Shown here: piece after piece, positions 17,379-26,132 of the stretch
Position numbering within the stretch: the first letter of the stretch is position 1
Layout of the letters: each line of letters begins with the position of its first letter
NCBI RefSeq assembly: GCF_003610895.1
Contig: NZ_MCAS01000056.1
Coordinates: 1 to 64,000 of the forward strand
Length of the DNA: 64,000 nt
Direction: 5' to 3'
Source: Paraburkholderia fungorum
GTDB taxonomy: Bacteria > Pseudomonadota > Gammaproteobacteria > Burkholderiales > Burkholderiaceae
Position numbers and translations under genes: made by a program
Notes under the pieces: generated by a model
The model's database searches: none
What the model was told of the DNA's origin: nothing
The model's input: the letters and a program-made list of their open reading frames with translations, nothing else

Positions 17379-18784
17379 GATCCGGCACATTATTTTCGAA
17401 AGTCTGGGACGTACACGTCGTCGACAATGCCAGCGATGACTGGTCGCTGTTGCACATAGACCGGAATCTGCTTCACGACCTGTCTGGCAATGCGGGGCTT
17501 GCAGCGCTTGCATCGCGTGAGTTGCCCGTGAGCGTTCCGGGAATGTCTTTCGCGACACCGGACCACGCAGTGTCAACCGCACCAGGGCGAACCGGGGAGA
17601 CGTACCCGGGCGGAGCGAAGCTGTGGGCGAATCTTAAATCCCGCACTGCAGAAAATGGTATTCGCTTCTTCGATGTCGGGCAGATTGGTCAGGGCATTGT
17701 CCATGTGATGGCGCCAGAAATGGGCATCACTCTGCCCGGTAGCACGCTCGTTTGCGGAGACAGTCATACCTGCACGAACGGTGGGCTTGGTGCGCTTGCG
17801 TTCGGTATCGGATCTTCGGAGATCGTTCATGTGCTGGCGACACAGACGCTCTGGCAGCGCAAACCAAAAACGTTGCGTGTCAGATTTGATGGAAAGTTGC
17901 ACCGTGGGGTTTTCGCAAAGGATCTGATCCTGCACCTGATTGGTCTTCTGGGCGCGAACGCCGGAACGGGTTTCGCAATTGAGTATGCGGGATCTGCGAT
18001 CGAAGACATGGATGTCGAGGGGCGCATGACCGTCTGCAACCTCTCGATCGAGCTCGGTGCGAAAGTGGGGATGATCGCACCTGACGACAAGACGTTCGCG
18101 TATCTAAAGGGGCGACCTTTCGCTCCGATGGGTGAGGTGTGGGATAGGGCGGTTGCGCACTGGCGAACGCTAGCGTCGAGCAGCGATGCGGTATTCGACC
18201 GTGAGGTTACGGTAGACGCCAGTCGGATTGCTCCTATGGTGACCTGGGGTACGAGTCCGGAGCATGTGATTGCGGTGGATGGAACAGTGCCGGACCCCGA
18301 GAAGGCTCCCGACAGCGCTCGGCGGGAAGCATGGCGCAACGCGCTCGACTACATGGGGCTGAAAGCCGGCCAGCCTCTGGCCGGTACCCCGGTTGACTGG
18401 GTGTTTATTGGTTCATGCACGAATTCGCGAATTTCCGACCTGCGTGATGCGGCGGCTCTATTGCACGGGCAGCACATCGCGCAAGGCGTCAATGCCTGGG
18501 TCGTGCCTGGTTCTGAAGTCGTCAAACGCGAGGCAGAGGCAGAGGGTTTGCATCGCGTATTCCTCGATGCTGGATTTGAATGGCGCGAACCGGGCTGCAG
18601 TATGTGCGTAGCCGCAAATGGTGAGGTAGTGCCACCCGGGGCTCGATCGGTCTCGACGTCAAATCGCAATTTCGTAGGCCGTCAAGGACCAGGGGCCCGC
18701 ACGCATCTTGCAAGCCCACAAGGCGCGGTGGCAGCGGCGCTTACTGGTGTCATCGCAGATGTCAGGGAGTTGAACCGTGGATAA
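17375..18784 (+). CDS. LeuC-like aconitase-family large subunit, [4Fe-4S] (copy 2)
   Basis: A 469-residue paralogue of the product at 9035-10435. Cluster-binding signatures are VFIGSCTNSRISDL and EPGCSMCVAANGEVVP; VCGDSHTCTNGGLGALAFG and STSNRNFVGRQGPGARTHL are also kept. The GTG start overlaps the lyase stop by 4 bases. It pairs with the LeuD-like product encoded from 18777. Predicted function: reversible hydration of a maleate-like intermediate to a 2-hydroxy acid that the lyase splits. Confidence 0.9.
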   Translation: MRSGTLFSKVWDVHVVDNASDDWSLLHIDRNLLHDLSGNAGLAALASRELPVSVPGMSFATPDHAVSTAPGRTGETYPGGAKLWANLKSRTAENGIRFFDVGQIGQGIVHVMAPEMGITLPGSTLVCGDSHTCTNGGLGALAFGIGSSEIVHVLATQTLWQRKPKTLRVRFDGKLHRGVFAKDLILHLIGLLGANAGTGFAIEYAGSAIEDMDVEGRMTVCNLSIELGAKVGMIAPDDKTFAYLKGRPFAPMGEVWDRAVAHWRTLASSSDAVFDREVTVDASRIAPMVTWGTSPEHVIAVDGTVPDPEKAPDSARREAWRNALDYMGLKAGQPLAGTPVDWVFIGSCTNSRISDLRDAAALLHGQHIAQGVNAWVVPGSEVVKREAEAEGLHRVFLDAGFEWREPGCSMCVAANGEVVPPGARSVSTSNRNFVGRQGPGARTHLASPQGAVAAALTGVIADVRELNRG

Positions 18785-19391
18785 GGTGACCGTTATTTCA
18801 GGTGCAGCCGCGCCGCTTGTTCGCTCGAACATCGACACCGACACGATTATCCGGATTGAACGGCTGACACAACTCTCGCGCGATCAGCTGGGCCGGTATG
18901 CATTCGAGTCGCTGCGCTACGTAGAAGATGGGTCGGAGAACCCCGATTTTGTTCTCAATCAGGATGCCTACAGACACGCGCCGATCGTCCTGACAGCTGA
19001 AAACTTCGGTTGCGGATCGTCTCGCGAAGGTGCGGTCTGGGCATTGATGGGAACTGGCGTCCGTTGCGTGATTGCGCAAAGTTTTGGCGAGATCTTCTAC
19101 AACAACTGTTTCCAGAATGGGCTGCTGCCCGTGCGACTTGCCGAAGAAGTAATCAGCCGACTAGTTGAGCTCTCCCGGTTGGGCCATCAGGTAACGGTGA
19201 AACTGGCCACTCAGGAGGTACTGGCCGGCGAAGAGATCTACACGTTTGAAATCGAACCCATGCGCCGGGACGCATTGTTGAATGGCATTGACGACGTAAG
19301 CAGAACGCTGCAATACCGCGAACGCATCAGGCAATGGCAGGCTCGGGACAGGCTTGAGCGACCGTGGATCTGGATAGTGACCAGTTCCTGA
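18777..19391 (+). CDS. LeuD-like aconitase-family small subunit (copy 2)
   Basis: A 204-residue partner of the preceding large subunit, starting with GTG and overlapping it by 8 bases. Motifs: NIDTDTIIRIERL, RYVEDGSENPDFVLN, and AENFGCGSSREGAVWALMG. As in copy 1, the His after GSSRE in true LeuD is replaced, here by Gly. The different residue at this spot in the two copies (Pro against Gly) suggests the two hydratases do not share exactly the same substrate. Confidence 0.88.
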   Translation: MDKVTVISGAAAPLVRSNIDTDTIIRIERLTQLSRDQLGRYAFESLRYVEDGSENPDFVLNQDAYRHAPIVLTAENFGCGSSREGAVWALMGTGVRCVIAQSFGEIFYNNCFQNGLLPVRLAEEVISRLVELSRLGHQVTVKLATQEVLAGEEIYTFEIEPMRRDALLNGIDDVSRTLQYRERIRQWQARDRLERPWIWIVTSS

Positions 19392-19469
19392 TTGGCCACC
19401 AGGCGATACGCCCGCCGCGCTGTGTCATGCAAGCCGGGCAGCTAATGAGCAGGACAATAGGAGACAGCA

Positions 19470-20861
19470 ATGAAATATACAGCGGCACAGCGCCTTGACA
19501 GGCTGCCGGAGGCGCCATTCCACCGGCGCCTCGCAACGATGATTGCGGCGGGTATCTTTTTTGATACGTTCGATCTATATCTCGCTAGTGGCGTGATGCT
19601 CGCTCTCGCAAGTTCGGGCTGGGCAACCATGCAGCAAAACGCGTATTTTGTTTCGGTTGGTTTCATCGGCATGCTCATCGGCGCACTTGCAGCAGGGGTT
19701 TTGGGTGACCGATATGGGCGGCGTTTCAGCTTCCAGTTCAATCTGATGGTATTCGGCTTGAGTTCGCTTGCGGCTGCATTTGCGCCCAATATGAACTCAC
19801 TGGTCATTTTGCGTTTCGTCATGGGGCTGGGACTCGGTGCGGAAGTGATCGTTGGATACGGCATGCTGGGTGAATTCATTCCACCTTCGCGTCGAGGAAA
19901 ATGGTCGGCAATTCTTAACGTAACGGCCAACTCTTCCTTACTGGTGTCCACTGTTGCCTCGTATTTTATTATTCCCCACTTCGGCTGGCGGTGGATGTTC
20001 GCTATTGTGGGCGTTGGCGCAATGCTCACATGGGTTGCACGCAAGAAAATTCCTGAGTCTCCGCGTTGGCTGGAGTCGGTCGGTCGAGTTGACGAAGCCA
20101 GCGCGATTGTTGATGGAATCGAACGAGAGATCGCGAAGTCACACACCTTGCCTGAGCCACAGTCGACCGCGTCGCGGCCACAACAGACTTTTCAGCTGAA
20201 GGACCTCTTTGGCGCCAAACTTGTCCGGGCGACCCTGCTCGGCATGGTGATCAACGTCGTTACCTTTAGCGGGCTGTACGGTTTCATCATCTGGGTTCCG
20301 ACGTTCCTGATGAAAAGCGGCATGACCATGTCGTCCTCGTTGGGCTACTCGTCGCTTATGGCGAGTGGTTCGATAGTCGGGGCGGGAGCCGCGGCATTTC
20401 TTTCCGACCGGATCGGGCGCAAGTGGGGTATCACGGTTATTTCATTTGTTGCTGCGGTGATTGGGGTCGCCTATCCGCACATGGGCTCTGTGCTGGCTAC
20501 GACGCTGATGGGCTGGTTGCTTGTCGCGGCCATGTACTTTGGCGGTGCGTTGGCGTTCGCAACGTATGTCCCCGAACTATTTCCGACGGAACTTCGCATG
20601 CGTGGTACCGCCGTGTCGAATGTTGCGGGGCGACTGGCGTCGATCGCCGCACCCCAGGTCGTAGTCATGGTTTTTCACGCAGGCTGGGGGATCACCGGAG
20701 TTACCTGCATTCTCGCCGGCTTGATGATCTTTCAAGGGCTGGTGGTTGGGATCTTCGGCATTGAGACTCGTAAACGCTCGCTTGACTCGCAATTCGACGA
20801 AATCAGGATCGGCGATTCAGGAGCCCCCGCTGCTGTCGCGGCCGGATCCGCGTACAAATAA
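19470..20861 (+). CDS. MFS transporter (copy 2)
   Basis: A 463-residue inner-membrane carrier with twelve predicted helices. Signatures: GVLGDRYGRRFSF between TM2 and TM3, LRFVMGLGLGAEVIVGYGML on TM4, KIPESPRWLESVGR after TM6, and FLSDRIGRKWG in the second half. It belongs to the SV2/sugar-porter-like subgroup that also holds niacin and aromatic-acid carriers. A strong AGGAGA site precedes the ATG. It lies in the operon between LeuD and PrpF copy 2 and is the likely uptake system for the substrate. It is only distantly like MFS copy 1. Confidence 0.9.
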   Translation: MKYTAAQRLDRLPEAPFHRRLATMIAAGIFFDTFDLYLASGVMLALASSGWATMQQNAYFVSVGFIGMLIGALAAGVLGDRYGRRFSFQFNLMVFGLSSLAAAFAPNMNSLVILRFVMGLGLGAEVIVGYGMLGEFIPPSRRGKWSAILNVTANSSLLVSTVASYFIIPHFGWRWMFAIVGVGAMLTWVARKKIPESPRWLESVGRVDEASAIVDGIEREIAKSHTLPEPQSTASRPQQTFQLKDLFGAKLVRATLLGMVINVVTFSGLYGFIIWVPTFLMKSGMTMSSSLGYSSLMASGSIVGAGAAAFLSDRIGRKWGITVISFVAAVIGVAYPHMGSVLATTLMGWLLVAAMYFGGALAFATYVPELFPTELRMRGTAVSNVAGRLASIAAPQVVVMVFHAGWGITGVTCILAGLMIFQGLVVGIFGIETRKRSLDSQFDEIRIGDSGAPAAVAAGSAYK

Positions 20862-20872
20862 CTGGAGGCGTT

Positions 20873-22051
20873 ATGGATTCGACCGGTAAGCGGGAGCAGT
20901 TTTCCGTTCCATGCACGATCATGCGTGCGGGCACGAGCAAGGGGGTCTTCTTTCACGAGAAGGATATCCCGCCTCCCGGCCAGGCGCGGGACACGCTGCT
21001 CAAACGTGTGATGGGCTGTCAGGACGTATTGCAGATCGATGGTCTGGGCGGATCGAGGCTTGTGACCGCCAAGATCGCCATCGTCAAACCCTCGGAGCGT
21101 GAGGATGCGGACGTCGACTATACGTACGCAATCGTTCCGCCCGAGCGTGATGTTGTCGTCTACACAAGCAACTGCGGCAATATTTCTTCTGGTGTCGGCC
21201 CGTTTGCCATCGACGCTGGCCTGGTTCGGGTGATGGAACCTATCACGACGGTGCGCATATTCAACACGAACACCAAAAAGATCCTTGTAGCCCACGTCCC
21301 GGTTGTAGATGGACAGGCGCGCATCGAAGGAGATTTCGCGATTCCAGGCGTTCCCGGCACCGGTGCCGAAATCATGATGGACTATCGTCAGACGCTCGGC
21401 GCGAAAACAGGGCGTATCCTGCCGACGGGCAACGCTACGGACATGATCACGCTGGAAGATGGCTGGGCAATCGAGGTCACCATCGGCGATGTCGCCAACC
21501 CGTGCGTGTTCATCCGGGCGCGAGACCTGGGCATGACAGGAACGGAAGGTCCCGAGTCGATCAACAACAACGAGGCGCTACTCGTCACCCTTGACGAGAT
21601 TCGCGCGAGAGCCGCGCAGACGATCGGTCTTTGTGACGACTGGAAAGAAGCGGACAAGACGACACCGGCATTGCCGTTAGTCGTCATGGTCGCAGATCCT
21701 GCTTCGTACACGACGTTGAATGGAGCAGCGGTTGACCCAATCTCGATGGACCTGCTGGCCAGACTGGTGTTTTACCGGAAGTGCCACGAGAGCATGGCGG
21801 GAACCGGTTCGATGTGCACGGCTGCAATGTCACGCATTCCGGGAACGCTGGTGAATCAGTCGGCTGTTCGCCCGCAGCAGGACACCCTGAGAATCGGCCA
21901 TCCGTCTGGTGTGATGATTGTCAACGTGGCTGCGCGCATTGTGCCGGATGGGCAGGGCGTGGTGTATGACAAGCTTGGTTTTAGCCGTACGGCCCGACGC
22001 ATTATGGAAGGACACGTATTCGTCCGGTCTGCCGGCATGGAGATGTCATGA
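20873..22051 (+). CDS. PrpF-family isomerase (copy 2)
   Basis: A 392-residue PrpF-family protein with MRAGTSKGVFF, QIDGLGGSRLVTAKIAI (Lys67) and SNCGNISSGVGPF (Cys101). The canonical RGGTSK is RAGTSK here, and the DVDYTYAIVPPERDVVVYTS stretch differs from copies 1 and 3, so it is the most divergent of the three. The ATG follows GGAGG closely, 11 bases after the MFS stop. The next gene overlaps its stop by 4 bases (ATGA), coupling it to MmgE/PrpD copy 3. Confidence 0.9.
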   Translation: MDSTGKREQFSVPCTIMRAGTSKGVFFHEKDIPPPGQARDTLLKRVMGCQDVLQIDGLGGSRLVTAKIAIVKPSEREDADVDYTYAIVPPERDVVVYTSNCGNISSGVGPFAIDAGLVRVMEPITTVRIFNTNTKKILVAHVPVVDGQARIEGDFAIPGVPGTGAEIMMDYRQTLGAKTGRILPTGNATDMITLEDGWAIEVTIGDVANPCVFIRARDLGMTGTEGPESINNNEALLVTLDEIRARAAQTIGLCDDWKEADKTTPALPLVVMVADPASYTTLNGAAVDPISMDLLARLVFYRKCHESMAGTGSMCTAAMSRIPGTLVNQSAVRPQQDTLRIGHPSGVMIVNVAARIVPDGQGVVYDKLGFSRTARRIMEGHVFVRSAGMEMS

Positions 22052-23469
22052 CTGCAGACACGGACGTTCGATCAGAGCCGCTTACGGCTAGCGAACAGAT
22101 TGCGGAATTCGTTTGCAGCTTCGATGCCGATCGCTTGATCGACTCGCACCGCCGCCAATGTTCGCGAACGTTCGTCGACACTTTCGCTGTCGCCGTTGCG
22201 GGGAAGTACGAACCGGCGTCGTTGAGCGCCCGGAAACTGGTTGGATTCCAGGGTGTCGGGCCGGGTTCGCCTGTCGGCGTCGTTCATGGCGGCGCGCGTT
22301 TGTGGACGGACGGTACGGTTACCGGTTGTGAGGCGGCCGCGCTTGCTAATGGCATTTTCGGCCACGTGCTGGACTATGACGACGTAACCACGCCGTTGCG
22401 CGGGCACCCAAGTGTGGTTCTGTGGCCGGCGCTCACCGCTATCGGTGAAGCGCGTGACCTGCCGGGTGATCGGCTTGTCCCGGCGTACGTAGTGGGATTC
22501 GAAGTTCTATGCAAGCTGTCCCGGGTCATGGCTGTGCCTCACTACGAATCGGGATGGCATTCAACTGCGTCGATCGGCGTGATCGGCGCGACTGCGGCCT
22601 GCGCGTATCTTCTGTCGCTTGACCGCTCACAGGTTGTCAATGCGATTGGTCTCGCTGTGGCTCAGGCTGCGGGCTGTCGCGAGAACGTCGGCACTCAGGC
22701 AAAGTCATTCCAGGCGGGACAGGCCGCGGCAGCCGCCGTACGGGCCGCTCTGTTTGCAGAGTCGGAATTCGAAGCGTCGGTTCGATCTCTTGACGGTGCA
22801 CATGGTTACATGCATCTCTACGCGCAAGACGAGGAGCTGGCGCAATCGCTCGGCGAGCTTGGCGACCTTCCACTGGAAATCGAACGGGCCGGAATTGAGG
22901 TCAAGCAATATCCGATGTGCTACGCGACGCATCGAACGCTCGATGCGTTGCTCTCCCTTCGCAAGGACAACGAACTTGCGTTGGAAGATGTCTGTCACGT
23001 ACAGGTGGAAACCAGTAACAGCGCGCTTATCCCGCTTACACGACATCGCCCCGTAACGGGCCTGGAGGGTAAGTTCAGTATCGAATATGCGGTGGCGGCG
23101 GCACTGATGGATGGCGCAGTCAGACTGGATACGTTTACTGATGATGCGGTGAATCGTCCGTCTATCCAGCGCTTCCTGGCCTGCGTCGAGTCGTCGGAGG
23201 CGGAGGGGGCGTTGTCGCCTCGTTGGGCACGGGTGAAAGTCACTCTGAAAAACGGCCGGACAGTCAGCCGACACATCGAAATCTTGCACGGTTCAGCGCA
23301 AGACCCATTGAGCGATGACGAGTTGCTACGCAAGGTTACCGATTGCCTGAGCTTCGGTCGTAGCGACATGGATCCGCAGTCGCTGTATGACCAGGCGATG
23401 AACATGCATCGGGTGACGGTCCGGGAATTGCTGGACGCCCTGACAACCCGCCCCAACGTGCAACCGTGA
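22048..23469 (+). CDS. MmgE/PrpD family protein (copy 3)
   Basis: A 473-residue MmgE/PrpD protein: RRQCSRTFVDTFAVAVAGKY, NGIFGHVLDYDDVTTPLRGH, VVGFEVLCKLSRVMA, GWHSTASIGVIGATAACAYL and KQYPMCYATHRTLDALLSL. Translationally coupled to PrpF copy 2 and followed 43 bases later by MmgE/PrpD copy 4. The GHPSVV segment (for HPG or HP-x-x-V) aligns with the family's substrate-binding His. Presumed cytoplasmic dehydratase, decarboxylase or epimerase; the reaction is unassigned. Confidence 0.88.
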   Translation: MTADTDVRSEPLTASEQIAEFVCSFDADRLIDSHRRQCSRTFVDTFAVAVAGKYEPASLSARKLVGFQGVGPGSPVGVVHGGARLWTDGTVTGCEAAALANGIFGHVLDYDDVTTPLRGHPSVVLWPALTAIGEARDLPGDRLVPAYVVGFEVLCKLSRVMAVPHYESGWHSTASIGVIGATAACAYLLSLDRSQVVNAIGLAVAQAAGCRENVGTQAKSFQAGQAAAAAVRAALFAESEFEASVRSLDGAHGYMHLYAQDEELAQSLGELGDLPLEIERAGIEVKQYPMCYATHRTLDALLSLRKDNELALEDVCHVQVETSNSALIPLTRHRPVTGLEGKFSIEYAVAAALMDGAVRLDTFTDDAVNRPSIQRFLACVESSEAEGALSPRWARVKVTLKNGRTVSRHIEILHGSAQDPLSDDELLRKVTDCLSFGRSDMDPQSLYDQAMNMHRVTVRELLDALTTRPNVQP

Positions 23470-23512
23470 GCCGTGGAAGTCGATAGCGGTCAATGCTTTT
23501 CCAGGACACTCC

Positions 23513-24880
23513 ATGATTCTTGAAACGTTCGCGCAGTATGTAGCGGATGAGGCAAAGCGGACTCTCCCTCCCGAAGTCACTCATGCCGCCAAACGTGCCC
23601 TGATCGATTGGTTTTCGGCATTGCTTCCTGGTACGAAAGTCTCGCCGGCTACGAACCTGTTTCATGCCCACGCTAGCGAGCTTGGACAAGGCAAGTCCAG
23701 TCTGCCAGGTTTCGCGACAACTGCGCACGCGGGCGTCGCAGCCTGGATTAACGGCAGTGCATCACACGCCGTAGAATTCGACGACATTTTTCGCGACGCC
23801 GTTTACCACCCCGGCTGTCCGACGATCGCCGCTGCGTTGGCTCTGGCAGAGCAGCACTCGACAACCGGCGCGGCATTGCTGAAGGCAATCACAATCGGCT
23901 ACGAGGTTTCCACTCGAATTGGCGCAGCAGTGCAGCCGGCGCACTATCGCTACTTCCACACGACCGGGACGGTTGGTTGTTTCGGAGCGGCAGCGGCAGG
24001 GGCGGCGTTGGTACAACCCGGAGCAGCCGCCGTGGCGCTGAATGCCATGGCAACTTCGGCAACTTTCGCTTCTGGACTGCAGCAGGCGTTCCGCTCGGAT
24101 GCGATGACAAAAGCGCTTCACGCCGGGCACGCGGCCTGGGTCGGCGTGATGGCGGCGCAGGGCAGTGGGCATGGCATAACCGGCGTTGCAGACATTCTGG
24201 AAGGCGAGGTGGGATTTGGTGCCGCGCTTTGTGCCTCACCTGACTGGTCGAAGGTGACCGACGGTCTCGGTTCCCGTTACAACATTGAAAAGGTTACGCA
24301 GAAGAACCACGGCTGCTGTGGGCACACTTTCGCCGCCATCGACGCGATGTTAGCCTTGGTGACGGAGCATCGATTGCGGCCGGATCAGATTCGGACAATC
24401 AGGATAAAAACCTATCGCGTCGCGATCGAGGTTGCAGGCATTCCGCAACCGTGCTCAGCGTTTGAGGCAAAGTTCAGTCTTGCGTATGTCGTCAGCCATG
24501 CGGCCCTGTACGGGGCAGTTCGTCTGGATGCGTTCAGCGCGGACCGGCTCGCCGATCCGTTGCTGCGTTCGCTCATGGAACGCGTACATCTGGAGCCAGA
24601 TCCCGAGCTTACTGCAGGCTTTCCTGGTATGCGCGCAGCCCGTGTGACCGTCGTTCTCGACGATGGGCAACAACTCGAGCACTTTGCGCCGTATCGTCGG
24701 GGCGATCCGGAGGAGCCGCTCACGGATGCAGAAATCGAGGACAAGTTCCTGGAGCTTGCCAGTCCTGTGATCGGCGACGCGAAGGCGCACCGGCTTCTCG
24801 TTAATCTGTGGCAGGTGGACGAACTCGATGTTGTTGGTTTAACGCTTTCCGCACTCGGCAAAAACTCGTTGACCATGTGA
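23513..24880 (+). CDS. MmgE/PrpD family protein (copy 4)
   Basis: A 455-residue MmgE/PrpD protein: KRALIDWFSALLPGTKVSPA, NGSASHAVEFDDIFRDAVYH, TIGYEVSTRIGAAVQPAHYR, YFHTTGTVGCFGAAAAGAAL and KNHGCCGHTFAAIDAMLAL. It is the last gene of the plus-strand operon and directly follows copy 3, so two MmgE/PrpD enzymes are made from one transcript. The NHGCCGHTF segment replaces the KPYPSC / KQYPMC of copies 2 and 3, again pointing to a distinct active-site lid. It ends 102 bases before the convergent GntR gene. Confidence 0.88.
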   Translation: MILETFAQYVADEAKRTLPPEVTHAAKRALIDWFSALLPGTKVSPATNLFHAHASELGQGKSSLPGFATTAHAGVAAWINGSASHAVEFDDIFRDAVYHPGCPTIAAALALAEQHSTTGAALLKAITIGYEVSTRIGAAVQPAHYRYFHTTGTVGCFGAAAAGAALVQPGAAAVALNAMATSATFASGLQQAFRSDAMTKALHAGHAAWVGVMAAQGSGHGITGVADILEGEVGFGAALCASPDWSKVTDGLGSRYNIEKVTQKNHGCCGHTFAAIDAMLALVTEHRLRPDQIRTIRIKTYRVAIEVAGIPQPCSAFEAKFSLAYVVSHAALYGAVRLDAFSADRLADPLLRSLMERVHLEPDPELTAGFPGMRAARVTVVLDDGQQLEHFAPYRRGDPEEPLTDAEIEDKFLELASPVIGDAKAHRLLVNLWQVDELDVVGLTLSALGKNSLTM

Positions 24881-24982
24881 GAGGAGGGGCGGTTACCCCT
24901 GCGGCATTCAAATCCTGAAACGCCCTGCGTGGTAAGCCGCCGAGAGCTGTCCGTCTACACTGTTCGCCGTTCCGGATCCCTG

Positions 24983-25840
24983 TCAACCTCGCCGCTTGCC
25001 AGCGGCGCGATCGGGTTGCTGAACATTGTGAACAATCTGACCGGTACGCAGCGTGTTCATGGAATCCACAGACATGTCCGTCACTATACGGCTGCGCTCA
25101 GGCGTGACAGTTAGCGTCAGGTGCTGCACTGGTATGCGGTTGGTGTCGTACACGAGCCGGCTGGTCCTAAGCAATGGCACACCAACCTCGGTGCCTAGCC
25201 ATTGCGCGAAAGTCGGGTCAGCAGCAACTGCAGTGACTTCCTGGATGACGCGTCCGAACTCGACGCCCTGGCTCATCAGGATTTCATAGAGTGCGCGCTT
25301 TTTCAGGGTAGTGGCAGTGACGGCCTTGCTGTAGCGCTCTGGGACCCAGGCATCGGTCACCATGACAGTGACGTCACCTATCTTGCGCAATCGCAGAGCG
25401 TGAATCGCACGATCGCCAGGTTCGAGTTGCAACTGTTGGGCAATGGATAACGGAACCGGTCGCAGCTCGACGTTTAGCACCTCAACCTTGGTTTCCTCGG
25501 CCGATTTGTGGAGCGCATCCACAAATCCTAGCGTCGCCGCTTCCCTCGCAACAGGCAGGTCCGTAGGGACAAAAGTCCCCAGACCTTGCCGGCGGTAAAC
25601 GTAACCTTGTGCTTCAAGGTCCGTCAGGGCCCGCCGCGCAGTGATGCGCGACACCCCAAAGTATGTGCAGAGATCCTCTTCTTTCGGGATCAAGCTACCG
25701 GCGGGGTAGCCGCCACTAACGATCCGCTCACGAAGCACAAGGAACATCTGACGATGTAATGAGGTACCACGCGCGCGGGGCAGAGTTTGGGTAGTGGATG
25801 CGGACATCATATAGACCGTATTGTTGGGTTCGGAGGCCAA
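24983..25840 (-). CDS. GntR-family regulator, HutC (UTRA) subfamily
   Basis: A 285-residue regulator: winged helix-turn-helix at about residues 28-97 (SLIPKEEDLCTYFGVSRITA, RRQGLGTFVPTDLP) and a UTRA ligand domain at about residues 110-255 (LSIAQQLQLEPGDRAIHALR, RVIQEVTAVAADPTFAQWLG, SRLVYDTNRIPVQHLTLTVT). Starts at 25840, 25810 and 25807 are possible. It is divergent from PrpF copy 3 and convergent with the long operon. A palindrome 7 bases upstream of its start suggests autoregulation, and shared regulon motif copy 3 lies in the same intergenic region, which makes it the lead candidate for the regulon's master repressor. Confidence 0.9.
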   Translation of the reverse strand: MASEPNNTVYMMSASTTQTLPRARGTSLHRQMFLVLRERIVSGGYPAGSLIPKEEDLCTYFGVSRITARRALTDLEAQGYVYRRQGLGTFVPTDLPVAREAATLGFVDALHKSAEETKVEVLNVELRPVPLSIAQQLQLEPGDRAIHALRLRKIGDVTVMVTDAWVPERYSKAVTATTLKKRALYEILMSQGVEFGRVIQEVTAVAADPTFAQWLGTEVGVPLLRTSRLVYDTNRIPVQHLTLTVTPERSRIVTDMSVDSMNTLRTGQIVHNVQQPDRAAGKRRG

Positions 25841-25846
25841 TATTGA

Positions 25847-25867
25847 TGTTAGTCATTATGACATACA
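25847..25867. promoter_or_regulatory. Palindrome at the 5' end of the hutC-type gntR gene
   Basis: The sequence TGT-TA-GTCAT-T-ATGAC-AT-ACA is symmetric at 8 of 10 paired positions. It starts 7 bases upstream of the GntR start codon at 25840, where a bound repressor would block transcription. It does not match the shared TGTTGTTAT motif, so it could be a second type of site or belong to another regulator. Confidence 0.4.
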
Positions 25868-25963
25868 GATATGCCAACAAGCCAGGCTCGTGCCACGTGG
25901 GTCCGACGACTCGCGCACATCACGGAGCACACGCAGCGTAAACCCGAAAGGTTCCGGCTATAT

Positions 25964-25983
25964 GTTATGGTAACATAACAACA
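25964..25983 (-). promoter_or_regulatory. Shared regulon motif, copy 3
   Basis: The minus strand reads TGTTGTTATGTTACCATAAC and matches the 20-bp consensus fully. The core is a perfect inverted repeat, TGTTATG-N4-CATAACA (25963-25980). It lies 124 bases from the GntR start and 150 bases from PrpF copy 3, in the divergent promoter region. Confidence 0.55.
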
Positions 25984-26132
25984 TGATTTGACTGAGATCG
26001 CACCACGCGCTACGGCTATTCAAGGGCGGAAGAAATTAGTGGCATCCGGTGCCCATTTTGCGTGCCACGGGATAGTGAAATACGTGAGACAGGCACTGTG
26101 ACAGCGAAAAGAGATCTAAATGGAGCCCAGCT

